Positions 16,256 through 26,000 are shown, counted from the stretch's first letter. The stretch is 64,000 bases of DNA from Neobacillus cucumis (GCF_016107705.1 NZ_JAEHGC010000001.1:62001-126000), one strand, 5' to 3'. Translations and numbers: made by a program. The notes: generated by a model from the letters alone, not told the origin.

Positions 16256-17647
16256 TTAAAAATCTGCGTTTCCTGTTGTTCTTGGGAATGGAATAACATC
16301 TCTAATATTAGACATGCCAGTTAAGTACATGATTAAGCGTTCGAAACCTAGACCATATCCTGAGTGTTTTGTACCGCCGTACTTTCTTAACTCCAGATAC
16401 CACCAATAATCTTCCTCGCTCATCCCAAGATGTTTGATTTTTGAGGCAAGAATCTCTTCGCGCTCCTCACGCTGACTGCCGCCAATCAGTTCACCGATAC
16501 CAGGCACAAGTAAGTCAGTTGCAGCAACGGTCTTGCCATCTTGGTTTAATCTCATATAGAAAGCTTTGATTTCTTTCGGATAATCCGTAACAAATACTGG
16601 CTTCTGGAAGACTTTTTCGCATAGGTACCGTTCATGCTCGGTTTGTAGGTCTAATCCCCACTCAACAGGGTAAGCAAACTGCTCTCCGGACTTTTGTAAA
16701 AGTTCAATTGCCTCCGTATAGGTTACACGGCCAAAATCTGAAGTATGGGCGTTTTTAAGTCGATCTAACAAGCCCTTTTCAATAAAGCTGTTAAAGAAAT
16801 TCATTTCTTCAGGTGCCTGCTCAAGAACGTAGCCAATCACGTATTTCACCATTTCCTCTGCAAGATCCATAATGTCTGGAAGCTCTGCAAAAGCAACCTC
16901 TGGTTCAATCATCCAGAATTCAGCTGCATGCCTTGCCGTATTGGAGTTCTCTGCTCTAAATGTCGGACCAAATGTATATACATTTCGGAATGCCAAGGCA
17001 AAGGCTTCACCGGATAACTGACCGCTAACCGTAAGATTCGTTTCTTTACCAAAGAAATCCTTCGTATTATCGACTTTTCCTTCATCATTTTTAGGGAGAT
17101 TGTCCATGTCCAGTGTTGTGATCCTGAACATTTCACCCGCACCCTCCGTGTCACTTCCTGTAATAATTGGCGAATGAACATACACGAAGCCTTTTTCTTG
17201 GAAAAATTGATGGATCGCATAAGATGCCAGTGAGCGTATACGGAATACTGCTGAAAATGTATTTGTTCTTGGCCGTAAATGAGCAATCGTCCTTAAATAC
17301 TCAAATGAGTGCTTTTTCTTTTGCAGTGGGTAATCGACATTCGAAGTACCTTCAATGGAAATTTCAATTGCTTTAATTTCAAAAGGCTGTTTTGCTTGTG
17401 GCGTATGAATAAAATCACCTACAACCTTAATCGATGAGCTGATTGGGAGCTTAGCGATTTCTTTAAAATTATCCAATTGTTCGTCAAAAACAATTTGAAC
17501 CCCTTTAAAAAAGCTTCCATCATTTATTTCAATAAAGCCAAAGGTCTTGGAATCACGAATGGTCCGAATCCAACCCGATAATTGAACTTTTTGATCGATA
17601 TAATTTTCTGTATTTCTGTACAAATCCTTAATTAAGGAATTTTTCAT
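16256..17647 (-). CDS. asnS: asparagine--tRNA ligase
   Basis: A class IIb synthetase of 463 aa. An N-terminal OB-fold anticodon-binding domain (residues 15-105; [20 protein letters not shown]) is followed by the catalytic core. Motif 2 is [20 protein letters not shown] and motif 3 is [15 protein letters not shown]. The long insert ([18 protein letters not shown]) and total length match the ~466-aa AsnRS type of E. coli rather than the ~430-aa type of B. subtilis. AGGAGGTC precedes ATG. It has its own promoter and an attenuator-like leader. Confidence 0.95.
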   Translation of the reverse strand: MKNSLIKDLYRNTENYIDQKVQLSGWIRTIRDSKTFGFIEINDGSFFKGVQIVFDEQLDNFKEIAKLPISSSIKVVGDFIHTPQAKQPFEIKAIEISIEGTSNVDYPLQKKKHSFEYLRTIAHLRPRTNTFSAVFRIRSLASYAIHQFFQEKGFVYVHSPIITGSDTEGAGEMFRITTLDMDNLPKNDEGKVDNTKDFFGKETNLTVSGQLSGEAFALAFRNVYTFGPTFRAENSNTARHAAEFWMIEPEVAFAELPDIMDLAEEMVKYVIGYVLEQAPEEMNFFNSFIEKGLLDRLKNAHTSDFGRVTYTEAIELLQKSGEQFAYPVEWGLDLQTEHERYLCEKVFQKPVFVTDYPKEIKAFYMRLNQDGKTVAATDLLVPGIGELIGGSQREEREEILASKIKHLGMSEEDYWWYLELRKYGGTKHSGYGLGFERLIMYLTGMSNIRDVIPFPRTTGNADF

Positions 17648-17682
17648 TACAATAGACCTCCTAAAGCATTTATATATGTAAA

Positions 17683-17787
17683 AATAAAAAAACCTCTCAC
17701 CCCAAGCGGGATGAAAGGTAAATCCACGACAAAAAGTTTTTCTTTTATCCCTTCAATATTATATAAAAAAACCGCTCTAAAAAACAA
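17683..17787 (-). promoter_or_regulatory. asnS promoter and leader with intrinsic hairpin
   Basis: On the minus strand TTGTTT (17787-17782), 18 bases and TATAAT (17763-17758) form the promoter. About 35 bases into the transcript, ACCTTTCATCCC/GGGGTGAGAGGT (17692-17719) forms a strong hairpin followed by T7, still before asnS. This looks like transcription attenuation, but the T-box sequence AGGGTGGNACCGCG and a specifier stem are absent. Confidence 0.6.
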
Positions 17788-17891
17788 CCTTCTACCACTT
17801 TTTGCGATTTTTCTGGAAATTTGGAGGAGTTTTTTAGATGATAGTCGAATTAGTATAGATAATTCGATTCTTGATATGAGGAGTGGTTCTT

Positions 17892-18122
17892 GTGGATAAA
17901 GTTACATGTATTGCTTTCCTTCTTTATGTATCTTCAAACAGTCAAGACATCAAAGAAAAAGCCATCCAATTACTGAATGGCGATGTATCACTGCGGGAAT
18001 TAAAAAAAGATGCTCAGGTTCAGCATTATCTTGTCATTGCAGAATCTTTATTAAAGAAGAATAAAATAGACAAAATGCAGGTACAGCGTTTTGCAGAGGA
18101 ATTTATGGTTCTCGAAGTATAG
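17892..18122 (+). CDS. small protein of unknown function (76 aa)
   Basis: GTG 17892 has GAGGAGT 8 bases upstream and is preferred to GTG 17883. The protein is 76 aa and predicted all-helical: a slightly hydrophobic start (VTCIAFLLYVSS), then IKEKAIQLLNGDVSLRELKK and ESLLKKNKIDKMQVQRFAEE. It is divergent from asnS and convergent with the acetyltransferase. No recognised domain. Confidence 0.5.
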   Translation: MDKVTCIAFLLYVSSNSQDIKEKAIQLLNGDVSLRELKKDAQVQHYLVIAESLLKKNKIDKMQVQRFAEEFMVLEV

Positions 18123-18128
18123 CCTCGT

Positions 18129-18602
18129 CTAGTTTTGTTCTAACTTCTTTTCATAACATGAAATCTCAATTTTTTCTTTCCATAGTGCTGTTTTAAAATA
18201 ATTAAATCCTAATGATTCCCAAAAGGAATGTGCCTTGTGATTATCTTTTATCACTCCAATTCGGATACATTTTAATCCTCGATCTACCATTTCATTTTCA
18301 TGCAGTTTATACGCCTGAACACCGAAGCCATATCCTTGATAATCTCTGTGAATGATTAATAGTCCTAACCAAGGAGTCTGATCTTTTGGATTTTCCAGCA
18401 AGTAATCCATGATCCCGATATAGGTGTCATCTAATTTAATAAACACACTAGTTGATTGTGGATTTAGAAATTCTTTTTCCATATCGTCAATCGTTCTAGT
18501 GACATTGCCGTTTTCAAGCTGATTATACTCTGGATTTGAGTTGATAATCTCTAGAGCAATATAAAGTGTATCCTGGGTAATTTCTTCAAAATACATCGAC
18601 AT
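18129..18602 (-). CDS. GNAT family N-acetyltransferase
   Basis: A 157-aa acetyltransferase. The acetyl-CoA site is LGLLIIHRDYQGYGFGVQAY, the usual V/I-x-x-x-x-Q/R-G-x-G/A pattern (Q-G-Y-G-F-G). It is followed by KCIRIGVIKDNHKAHSFWES and LGFNYFKT, typical of GNAT motif B. The frame continues upstream, but ATG 18602 (MSMYFEEI) has GGAGGCAGG before it and is the likely start. Substrate unknown. Confidence 0.75.
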   Translation of the reverse strand: MSMYFEEITQDTLYIALEIINSNPEYNQLENGNVTRTIDDMEKEFLNPQSTSVFIKLDDTYIGIMDYLLENPKDQTPWLGLLIIHRDYQGYGFGVQAYKLHENEMVDRGLKCIRIGVIKDNHKAHSFWESLGFNYFKTALWKEKIEISCYEKKLEQN

Positions 18603-18744
18603 AATCCTGCCTCCGAACCTATATACTTTAACAAACATTATAACAAATCTGTCAAAAACATTTCGAAATCTCAAGTCATAAAATTTCATTATTGGCATAA
18701 AATGAATCGTTTTGATTTTGATGGCATAAAGAAAGGTGATTTTA

Positions 18745-18888
18745 ATGTTGCAAGTAAATGTCATGGTAACCTACCAAGGAAAAAACTATCTAACGAATGT
18801 GATTACAAACCGAAATACATCTGAAGAAGAAATTTTTCGCTTAGCATATGAACAAGTGCAAAAACAATACCAAAGAAAAAATATATAA
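18745..18888 (+). CDS. BA3454-like small stress protein (47 aa)
   Basis: ATG 18745 with AAAGGTG upstream opens a 47-aa frame: MLQVNVMVTYQGKNYLTNVI, then NTSEEEIFRLAYEQVQKQY. This matches my recollection of the BA3454-family small stress proteins of Bacillus (beta hairpin plus one helix). A strong terminator follows 9 bases after the stop. The molecular role is unknown. Confidence 0.6.
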   Translation: MLQVNVMVTYQGKNYLTNVITNRNTSEEEIFRLAYEQVQKQYQRKNI

Positions 18889-18896
18889 AAAAGAAG

Positions 18897-18925
18897 AAGC
18901 TGTATGAGTCATACAGCTTTTTTTG
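18897..18925. terminator. terminator between the small gene and helD
   Basis: AAGCTGTATGA/TCATACAGCTTTTTTT hairpin between converging genes. Confidence 0.85.
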
Positions 18926-21244
18926 TTAGTCAAAAATATAGGCAGTTTGTGGTACATTTTCCATTAACGGACTAATCCCATCCGTTGTAAACAGATGCAG
19001 TTCATGCATCGCCCTGGTACAAACCGTATAAAATAGTTTTCGTTCATGTTCATCCTTATACTGTGAGCTATCGTAGAGAATGACAGCGTCAAATTCAATT
19101 CCTTTTGCCAAATAGGAAGGGATAACTAGAATCCCTTTCTCATACGATATCGTCCCTTTTTCAATTAAATGAAGAGGGATTTTACCCTTTAATACCTCAT
19201 AGGCTGCCTTACTTTCCTTTTCTGTTCTACAAATCACCGCAATCGTCCGATGCCCTTCACCTTGCATTTCCTTAATTTTATTTAGGATCCATTCATCAAT
19301 CTGATCCTTTTCAACTTTCTGGACCGTCGGTTTCTTCCCTGTCCGGTTAAAGGGTTCAATTTGCTCCCCACCTTCAATCAAAGCACGAGTAAACCCAACA
19401 ATCTCTTTTGTCGAACGATAGGTTTTTGTCAAAACAATCCTTTCAACCTTATCACTGCTTATTACAAGGTCGGTCAAAACCGTATCAGAACCGGTTGCAC
19501 CAGAGAAAATTGCTTGATTAAAATCACCTAACAAGGTCATTTTACTATAGGGAAATAACATTTGAAGGAAAGCAAATTGAAATGGTGAATAGTCCTGTGC
19601 CTCATCTATAAAAATATGCCGAATCGAAGTATTGGAAGTACGCCCCTCAATAAGATCCTGCAAATAAACAAATGGGGTGGCATCTTCATATGCAATCTCC
19701 AGCTTTTTTAATTTTTGAAGAGTTTGTGCACAAATTTGAGGCCAACCTCCATGAAAAGCCCCCACAGTATGATCTTCAAAAAGCTGCTCGTATATAGCTG
19801 GCATATCCACAAATTTCAATCTTTTGACCTTCGCAAAAATTGGTTTAAACTTTTCTTTTACAACCATTTCCGCAAGCAGCTTTTGCTCACTGTCAAAATC
19901 ATCAAAGCTGTTATGCGTGAACCGGTTCTTTTCTTGCAATTTTTTATATACATCCAGGTAATCTTCTTTTTCTAAAAATTGTGTTTCTTCTTCGACCCAG
20001 CTCTTTGAGCGCTCCTTTCGCACCCTTCTTTTTAATTCCCTTAATAACCATTCCTTTACCAACTGCATTCGGTTCGGAATCGAGTAAGATGCATGCAAAG
20101 AATAAAAGTAATCATGAATAGTTTCTTTTGAAAAAAGCACCTCTCCTCTGAAGGTTAAATCCCGAAAAATTAAACCTTGTTTAGACAAGTTCAAAGCATA
20201 TAAATCCATCACATCTTTAAAAGCTAAACTAGCCTTGTAGCGAATACCTTCAACCCTTGTCAGATATTCCTGCCCTTCTTTCCCATTTAACAAATATTCC
20301 ATTTGAGAAAAGGGGTCTTCAACATCAAATTCTTTTCCAAGCCGGTGGTTCAAGTACTCCTGAAAGGTAACCTGCTGCATATTTTCTTCCCCTAATTCGG
20401 GAAGGACAGTGGCTACATAACTATTAAATAAGGGATTCGGGGAAAACAGCATAATATTTTCCGACTTCAATGTTCCGCGGTAACGGTAAAGCAAATAGGC
20501 AACTCTTTGCAAGGCTGCAGATGTTTTTCCACTCCCTGCCACTCCCTGAACAATCAGGAGATTGCTTCGCTCATCGCGGATAATCTGATTTTGTTCCCTT
20601 TGAATGGTTGCGACGATACTTTTCATTTGTGTGCTGGCGTTATTCCCAAGCACTTCTTGAAGCATTTCATCACCAATGGTAACCCCAGTATCAAACATTC
20701 CTTTAATTTCCGATGCCCGAATAATAAATTGACGCTTTAATTTCATTTCCCCTTTAATGGTTCCTTCAAGCGTTTCATATTCAGCCGGACCCGGAGGATA
20801 GTCATAATAAAGACTTGATATAGGGGCACGCCAATCATAAATTAAAAAGTTCTCATCCTGCTCATCCATGAGTGAGGCAATTCCAAGATATACTTGATCA
20901 GCGGACTTTTCCCCGTTCTCCCAAAAATCAATTCGACCAAAGTAGGGCGAATATTTTAATCTTGCTAAAGTGTTTAGCTGCTTATCAATCTGTTTATGTG
21001 TCCGCTCCCGTTCTGAAAGTAATTCAGCCTGCTGTTTAATACTTGCGGCAGTCTCAATAACATCATCCGGTTCATCCATATTGACCGTTACATCTTCCCA
21101 GAAAGTTTTTCGTAACTCGAGAACATCGGAGCTGACATTACCGGCACCTTGCTCAAATTTTTTCGTCTTTTTTTCAATTTCCTTTACAACGAAATCAACA
21201 CGATCCTGTTCTGCTCGCCAGTCTAAGTTTTGTAAATCGCTCAT
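18926..21244 (-). CDS. helD: RNA polymerase recycling motor HelD
   Basis: A UvrD-like superfamily 1 ATPase of 772 aa, the size of B. subtilis HelD (YvgS). An N-terminal coiled-coil arm (residues 1-100) enters RNA polymerase in the known structures. Walker A is VQGVAGSGKTSAAL, Walker B FIDEAQDYSPFQ, and motif III is LLGDFNQAIFSG. Late helicase motifs are LTKTYRSTKEI and LAKGIEFDAVILYDSSQY. HelD releases stalled or resting RNA polymerase from DNA and RNA. Monocistronic, with a terminator directly after the stop. Confidence 0.9.
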   Translation of the reverse strand: MSDLQNLDWRAEQDRVDFVVKEIEKKTKKFEQGAGNVSSDVLELRKTFWEDVTVNMDEPDDVIETAASIKQQAELLSERERTHKQIDKQLNTLARLKYSPYFGRIDFWENGEKSADQVYLGIASLMDEQDENFLIYDWRAPISSLYYDYPPGPAEYETLEGTIKGEMKLKRQFIIRASEIKGMFDTGVTIGDEMLQEVLGNNASTQMKSIVATIQREQNQIIRDERSNLLIVQGVAGSGKTSAALQRVAYLLYRYRGTLKSENIMLFSPNPLFNSYVATVLPELGEENMQQVTFQEYLNHRLGKEFDVEDPFSQMEYLLNGKEGQEYLTRVEGIRYKASLAFKDVMDLYALNLSKQGLIFRDLTFRGEVLFSKETIHDYFYSLHASYSIPNRMQLVKEWLLRELKRRVRKERSKSWVEEETQFLEKEDYLDVYKKLQEKNRFTHNSFDDFDSEQKLLAEMVVKEKFKPIFAKVKRLKFVDMPAIYEQLFEDHTVGAFHGGWPQICAQTLQKLKKLEIAYEDATPFVYLQDLIEGRTSNTSIRHIFIDEAQDYSPFQFAFLQMLFPYSKMTLLGDFNQAIFSGATGSDTVLTDLVISSDKVERIVLTKTYRSTKEIVGFTRALIEGGEQIEPFNRTGKKPTVQKVEKDQIDEWILNKIKEMQGEGHRTIAVICRTEKESKAAYEVLKGKIPLHLIEKGTISYEKGILVIPSYLAKGIEFDAVILYDSSQYKDEHERKLFYTVCTRAMHELHLFTTDGISPLMENVPQTAYIFD

Positions 21245-21408
21245 CGAACCACTCCCCAGAAAAAATTCGGCCTATTTTTTTGACAATCACAAAAAAATGT
21301 GATAATGTTATTATAGGATATTTATATATAGCCTTTAAAAATCTCCAATTAGACCAATATTAATTTTAACATGCCTATTTTTAACATTCAACCAATATTT
21401 CAAACGCA

Positions 21409-21434
21409 AAACGCCAATTTGGCGTTTTTTTTTT
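21409..21434 (+). terminator. orphan intrinsic terminator
   Basis: AAACGCCA/TGGCGTTT stem followed by a T9 run. No gene precedes it on the plus strand, so it may end a small RNA (see findings). Confidence 0.65.
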
Positions 21435-21527
21435 GCCCATTTTAGTATTTGTTTTCTGCCTCCATTCATTCCTTCTCCCCTGTTATTCCTTTCAATAAAT
21501 AAGTCGAAAAAAATTTGCGAAAATTGA

Positions 21528-21588
21528 TTGACAATCTACTTGTATTCAAATTATAATTTACCTTGAATTAAGTTATTTTAATTTCAAG
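21528..21588 (+). promoter_or_regulatory. promoter and inverted-repeat operator of the yceI-type gene
   Basis: TTGACA (21528-21533), an 18-base spacer and TATAAT (21552-21557) form a consensus promoter. Just downstream, CTTGAATTAA (21562-21571) and TTAATTTCAAG (21578-21588) form an inverted repeat over the start site. This is the usual place for a repressor such as a MarR-family quinone or redox sensor. Confidence 0.65.
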
Positions 21589-21625
21589 ATAAATGATTTC
21601 AAAACAAAACTGGAGGAGAAATAAA

Positions 21626-22156
21626 ATGACAAAAACTAAATGGGCTCTTGATACTGCACATAGCAGTGTAGATTTTTCTGTTCGCCATATGATGATTGCA
21701 AACGTGAAAGGTACTTTCAATAATTTCAGCGCAACAATTGACGCTGATCCAGCTGACTTAACAACTGCAGCTATCGAATTCTCAATCGAAACTGCAAGTG
21801 TAGACACTCGCAATAAAGATCGTGACGGTCACTTGGTTTCTGCCGATTTCTTTGATGCAGAAAATCATCCTAACATGACTTTCCGTGCTACAAAAATTGA
21901 AAAAACAGATGAAGGTGAATACAACCTTACTGGTGATTTAACATTACGTGGCGTAACTAAACCAGAAACTTTCGCTGTTACATTTGAAGGTCAAGGTAAA
22001 GATCCATGGGGAAATGAAAAAGTTGGTTTTAGTGCACAAGGTACCATTAACCGTTCTGACTACGGTTTAGTTTGGAATGCAGCACTAGAAACTGGCGGCG
22101 TGCTTGTAGGCGATAAAGTTAAAATCAACTTACAAATCCAAGCTGCAAAAGCTTAA
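21626..22156 (+). CDS. YceI family lipid-binding protein
   Basis: A 176-aa lipocalin-like beta-barrel protein. Signatures are WALDTAHSSVDFSVRHMMIA at the start, DPWGNEKVGFSAQGTINRSD in the middle and GVLVGDKVKINLQIQ at the end. Family members bind polyisoprenoids or quinone precursors. There is no signal peptide, so it is cytoplasmic here. ATG 21626 has GGAGGAG upstream. The strong promoter with an operator-like dyad suggests induction by stress. Confidence 0.9.
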   Translation: MTKTKWALDTAHSSVDFSVRHMMIANVKGTFNNFSATIDADPADLTTAAIEFSIETASVDTRNKDRDGHLVSADFFDAENHPNMTFRATKIEKTDEGEYNLTGDLTLRGVTKPETFAVTFEGQGKDPWGNEKVGFSAQGTINRSDYGLVWNAALETGGVLVGDKVKINLQIQAAKA

Positions 22157-22171
22157 TAATATAGCAAATTG

Positions 22172-22201
22172 GGGCAGATTCTTTGAGAATCTTCCCTTTT
22201 T
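22172..22201 (+). terminator. terminator of the yceI-type gene
   Basis: AGATTCT/AGAATCT core with GGG/CCC base and TTTTT. Confidence 0.75.
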
Positions 22202-22202
22202 C

Positions 22203-22239
22203 AAAAAAAGAGCTCTCCAATTTACATAGAGAGCTTTCA
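22203..22239 (-). terminator. terminator of the ATP-grasp gene
   Basis: GCTCTC/GAGAGC stem followed on the minus strand by TTTTTTTG. Confidence 0.7.
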
Positions 22240-22247
22240 AATAAATC

Positions 22248-23189
22248 TTAGTTATTTAATTTTTCAAGTTCAGCTTTCAAAAATTTTGCAAGTTCCAGCA
22301 TACCGAACTTCCCAGCATTGGCTTCAGCATCTGAATTATAGTTCGTATTCGTATTGATATCATAGGTAAAAATTTCACCTTCAACATTACGGATAAACTC
22401 GATTCCAGCTATCTGAATCCCATTATCCGCTAACACCTGCTGATATTTTTCAATGATTGGATCTGCAAAACCATCAATAATTTGGAACTTTGGTTTATTC
22501 TCTACCTCTTCCCCCACAGGGCAGAACAGGTCACCTATTTGACATGCATCTGCAGGACATAACTGGAAGCCTTCCGATGTGTCTACCTTAACTGCATACA
22601 CAAATTCTCCACCGACAAACTCACAGCGAGTAATATAGCTTTCAGGAGCTTGAATATATTCCTGGATTAACGTAACTCCATCAATCGATTCTTCAAATGC
22701 CGGACTTTCCACATAGGAACGAAGGGCCTCAATGGATTGGAATAACTGAACCCCAAGTCCTTTTCCAGCCCGGTTATGCTTTGTTATAAACGGTGTACCG
22801 ACAAATTCCCGGGCAGCTTCGATAATTTGTTCTTTTCCAACAGCCGCAATCGTTCTTGGTGTACGCACTTCATGTTTATTCAACTCTAAGTATTGTGAAA
22901 CCTTACTTACCTCCAACTGGAGAGCACGCGTGCCATTAAATACTTTACGGCCATGTGCTTCAAGCCATGCAAGAACCTGCGCAGTCAATTCAGGCGCAAA
23001 GCGATGACCCCTTGTGTGAGAGGAGGCACTCATTCTGTTATAGAAAATCCCTTCTGGCGGTTCTTTCGCTAAATCAAGTCTCCCGTTGTCTAAATGCCAT
23101 TCTTCGTATGGTACCTCCAGTTCGTCTAAACGCTTTGTTAAATGAACAGTCCACTCGCTATTTTCGTGTATGATATATACCTTTTTCAA
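22248..23189 (-). CDS. RimK-like ATP-grasp ligase
   Basis: A 313-aa protein with an ATP-grasp fold. The N-terminal pre-ATP domain ends near residue 95. The ATP-binding region includes TPFITKHNRAGKGLGVQLF and TLIQEYIQAPESY; the metal-binding end is GIEFIRNVEGEIFTYDIN, followed by NTNTNYN. These match alpha-L-glutamate ligase/RimK relatives, which join carboxyl groups to amines at ATP cost. The CPADACQIGD...CPVGEE region carries two Cys residues. The substrate is unknown and the gene stands alone. Confidence 0.75.
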   Translation of the reverse strand: MKKVYIIHENSEWTVHLTKRLDELEVPYEEWHLDNGRLDLAKEPPEGIFYNRMSASSHTRGHRFAPELTAQVLAWLEAHGRKVFNGTRALQLEVSKVSQYLELNKHEVRTPRTIAAVGKEQIIEAAREFVGTPFITKHNRAGKGLGVQLFQSIEALRSYVESPAFEESIDGVTLIQEYIQAPESYITRCEFVGGEFVYAVKVDTSEGFQLCPADACQIGDLFCPVGEEVENKPKFQIIDGFADPIIEKYQQVLADNGIQIAGIEFIRNVEGEIFTYDINTNTNYNSDAEANAGKFGMLELAKFLKAELEKLNN

Positions 23190-23551
23190 AAGAAGAATCC
23201 CCTCTCGCTTTGATTTTACTTATCAATCCGTTTTGAAAACACTTTTTTAAAACTACCCTATTTCTATAATAAAATAGTTTTTGTGCTTTTTTCAAAATTA
23301 ATTTATCACAAATATTATTATTAACCCTGTATTCCTCATACACTTTAAAGCAAAAAAGCATTTTTTGAAATTATTCTTGAAAATTAATAGCTTATCCAAA
23401 ATAGTAAAATTTGCTCATTGTGATTTTAATTCCATTTTACTACATTTTCGGAACTATTTTAAAATTTTAAGGAATTAGTCTCATTGTTTTGTCATAATTT
23501 TCGGAATATTATGGAATTGTATCGAAAAAAAACAGTTTAGGGGGAATTTGG

Positions 23552-25951
23552 TTGAAAAAGTTTTTAAAAACCGGTCTATCAACAGCCGTAATTGCAGGAA
23601 CCTTATTTGCAGGTTTTCCTGGCAACTACGCTAGCTCAACTGGGGGGGACATACTACATAAAAATCCTACTGTCTCACACTCTTACGGTTCACTAGATTT
23701 ATCTGTAGTAAATGAGGACAAGTTACTAGATTCACTGATCAAACGTGGAGTGATTTCGAAAAGTGCCTCCACTGCGGAAAAGCAAAAAGCTTTGCAAAAC
23801 TATATAGAATTAAAAGGGAAACAAGACAAGGTAACGCAAGCTGACCCTCTTGCTGCTAAGGTCAAGGCAGCAGATGCAGAAAAACAGCGCAAATTTAAAG
23901 ACTTTAATAAAGGTCTCTTAAAAGGTAAAGGGAACAAATATGGGCAGTTAAAGGGAAATCCGGATCCGGTAGAGGAAGGAACTTCACCTGGTGTACAGAA
24001 AAAAGGGAAACTATTAACCATAATGGTAGAGTATTCAGATTTTGAACACAACAACCTTAAGCCTGAAGAAACAGATAACTACTATTCAGACTATACTCCT
24101 GAACATTACGAAAAAATGATTTTTGGAAATAAAGGAGAGTTTAAAGGTCCACATGGTGAAGACCAAGTATCACAAAAGCAATTTTATGAAGAACAATCAG
24201 GTGGGACTTATACCATTGAAGGTAAAGCCTATGGCTGGTTAAAAGTGCCTGGCACTGCTGCTTACTATGGTGCTGACAGATCTACTGGAGGCCATGATAA
24301 CGTAACACCTGGTGGTTCGAAGCAATTAGTTAAAGATACTCTTGAGGCTGCAAAAGCTGCAGGCGTCCCTCTTCAAGACTATGATTTAGAAGACCCGCAT
24401 GATTTAGATGGCGACGGTAACTTCTGGGAGCCTGATGGATTAGTAGACCACTTACAAATTATTCATTCCGGAATGGGACAAGAAGCTGGCGGCGGTTCCT
24501 TGGGAGATAATGCGATTTGGTCACACCGTTCGGCTGTTTTCTATGACCCAGATGGATTAGGAAAAGGCTTACCAGGATTCTATGACTACACTGTTATGCC
24601 TGAAGACGGTGCCACTGGGGTATTCGCCCATGAATATGGTCATGACTTAGGTCTTCCTGATGAATATGATACTCAGTATACTGGAACTGGTGAAGCGATT
24701 GGCTATTGGTCCATCATGGCTAGTGGCTCATGGGCTGGAAAAATTCCTGGCGCTGAACCAACAGGATTCTCTCCATTTGCCAAACAGTACTTCCAATCCA
24801 CTCTTGGTGGAAAATGGACTGCACCAACAGTTGTAAATTGGGATGAAGTTTCTACAAAAGGAACTCAATTCTTGCTTGACCAAGCAAATTCACCACTTGG
24901 ACAAAATAACCAAGCGGTACGCGTTAACCTCCCGAAAAAGAAAACGCCTGTAAATACTCCCGCAGCTGGAAGCTTTGAATATTGGGGTGGACAAGCTGAC
25001 GAAATGGATAGCAACATGGTAACCGATGTTGACCTAACTGGAAAATCTTCGGCAAATTTAACTTTTGATGCTTGGTATGACATCGAGCCACAATGGGATT
25101 TTGCCTTCGTTCAAGTTTCTACTGATAACGGTTCAACTTGGAAATCATTAGGGAATGCCAATACCCGTTCCGACGTGGTTCCTGAAGGTTATCCAACTAT
25201 CTTAAATTCAATGCCTGGATTTACTGGAAAATCGAATGGATGGCAGCCTCAGTCATTCGACTTATCTGAGTATAAAGGTCAAAATATCAAACTTCGCCTT
25301 CGCTATGCAACTGACTGGGGAAGCTCTTATATTGGCTTCTTTGCAGATAACATCAAAGTTGTTGCCGACGGGCAAACGATAGTAGATGAGGGTGCTGAAA
25401 ATACCACTTCTCCTTTTACCTTAAACGGTTTTACCAAAATGGATGGTAACAAATTAACTGATCACTACTACCTACTTGAATGGCGTAATCATAAAGGTGT
25501 TGACGAAGGTCTTGCCCATATTGCACGGGGTAAATCATTAATGAGCTATGATGGCGGTTTAGTAGTTTGGTATGTTGATAATAGCTATACCGATAACTGG
25601 ACAGGTGACCATCCTGGAGATGGATTCTTAGGTGTAGTTGACGCCCACTTAGGTAATGACCTAGAATGGCTCTTAAGTACTGGAAAAACTGCCGAAGCAA
25701 GCACTCGCTACCATATTGCCGATGCTGCCTTTGGTTTAGATCCAACATCTGGTCTAAATATTGACTATCCAGGCGTACAAACATTGAATGCTCCAAGCCA
25801 ACCAGCCGTTTCATTATTTAATGACAGCAACTCTTTCCTAAACACATTTATGCCGGATGCCGGTCGAAATATCGGTAACTATGGCCTAAAAGTGCGTGTC
25901 AACGGCGAATCAAAAGACAAATCCGTCGGCTCAATCGTAATCTATAAATAA
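23552..25951 (+). CDS. inhA: secreted immune inhibitor A metalloprotease (peptidase M6)
   Basis: A 799-aa secreted zinc protease. A Sec signal peptide (KKFLKTGLSTAVIAGTLFAG) leads, followed by a propeptide with KQKALQNYIELKGKQ. The catalytic motif HEYGH is at residues 360-364 in FAHEYGHDLGLPDEYD, and IGYWSIMASGSWAG provides the downstream Met-turn. A C-terminal jelly-roll/MAM-like region follows (FDAWYDIEPQWDFAFVQVST). InhA enzymes of B. cereus degrade host antimicrobial proteins and other secreted proteins; in non-pathogens they serve nutrition or self-processing. The 360-base upstream gap is AT-rich with no other feature seen. Confidence 0.92.
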   Translation: MKKFLKTGLSTAVIAGTLFAGFPGNYASSTGGDILHKNPTVSHSYGSLDLSVVNEDKLLDSLIKRGVISKSASTAEKQKALQNYIELKGKQDKVTQADPLAAKVKAADAEKQRKFKDFNKGLLKGKGNKYGQLKGNPDPVEEGTSPGVQKKGKLLTIMVEYSDFEHNNLKPEETDNYYSDYTPEHYEKMIFGNKGEFKGPHGEDQVSQKQFYEEQSGGTYTIEGKAYGWLKVPGTAAYYGADRSTGGHDNVTPGGSKQLVKDTLEAAKAAGVPLQDYDLEDPHDLDGDGNFWEPDGLVDHLQIIHSGMGQEAGGGSLGDNAIWSHRSAVFYDPDGLGKGLPGFYDYTVMPEDGATGVFAHEYGHDLGLPDEYDTQYTGTGEAIGYWSIMASGSWAGKIPGAEPTGFSPFAKQYFQSTLGGKWTAPTVVNWDEVSTKGTQFLLDQANSPLGQNNQAVRVNLPKKKTPVNTPAAGSFEYWGGQADEMDSNMVTDVDLTGKSSANLTFDAWYDIEPQWDFAFVQVSTDNGSTWKSLGNANTRSDVVPEGYPTILNSMPGFTGKSNGWQPQSFDLSEYKGQNIKLRLRYATDWGSSYIGFFADNIKVVADGQTIVDEGAENTTSPFTLNGFTKMDGNKLTDHYYLLEWRNHKGVDEGLAHIARGKSLMSYDGGLVVWYVDNSYTDNWTGDHPGDGFLGVVDAHLGNDLEWLLSTGKTAEASTRYHIADAAFGLDPTSGLNIDYPGVQTLNAPSQPAVSLFNDSNSFLNTFMPDAGRNIGNYGLKVRVNGESKDKSVGSIVIYK

Positions 25952-25955
25952 CTGA

Positions 25956-25993
25956 CAGAAAAAGGTCGATTCATTGTGAATCGACCTTTTTCT
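25956..25993. terminator. bidirectional terminator between inhA and ykuD
   Basis: AGAAAAAGGTCGATTCA/TGAATCGACCTTTTTCT, a 17-bp perfect stem. Confidence 0.9.
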
Positions 25994-26000
25994 GTAGAAA

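Noticed and set aside
17692..17790. A T-box riboswitch before asnS
   Set aside because: The hairpin terminator is present, but the AGGGTGGNACCGCG core and a specifier loop are not.
23158..23361. Minus-strand frame of 67 codons before the ATP-grasp gene
   Set aside because: It overlaps the ATP-grasp start in another frame, has no ribosome site and an AT-driven composition.
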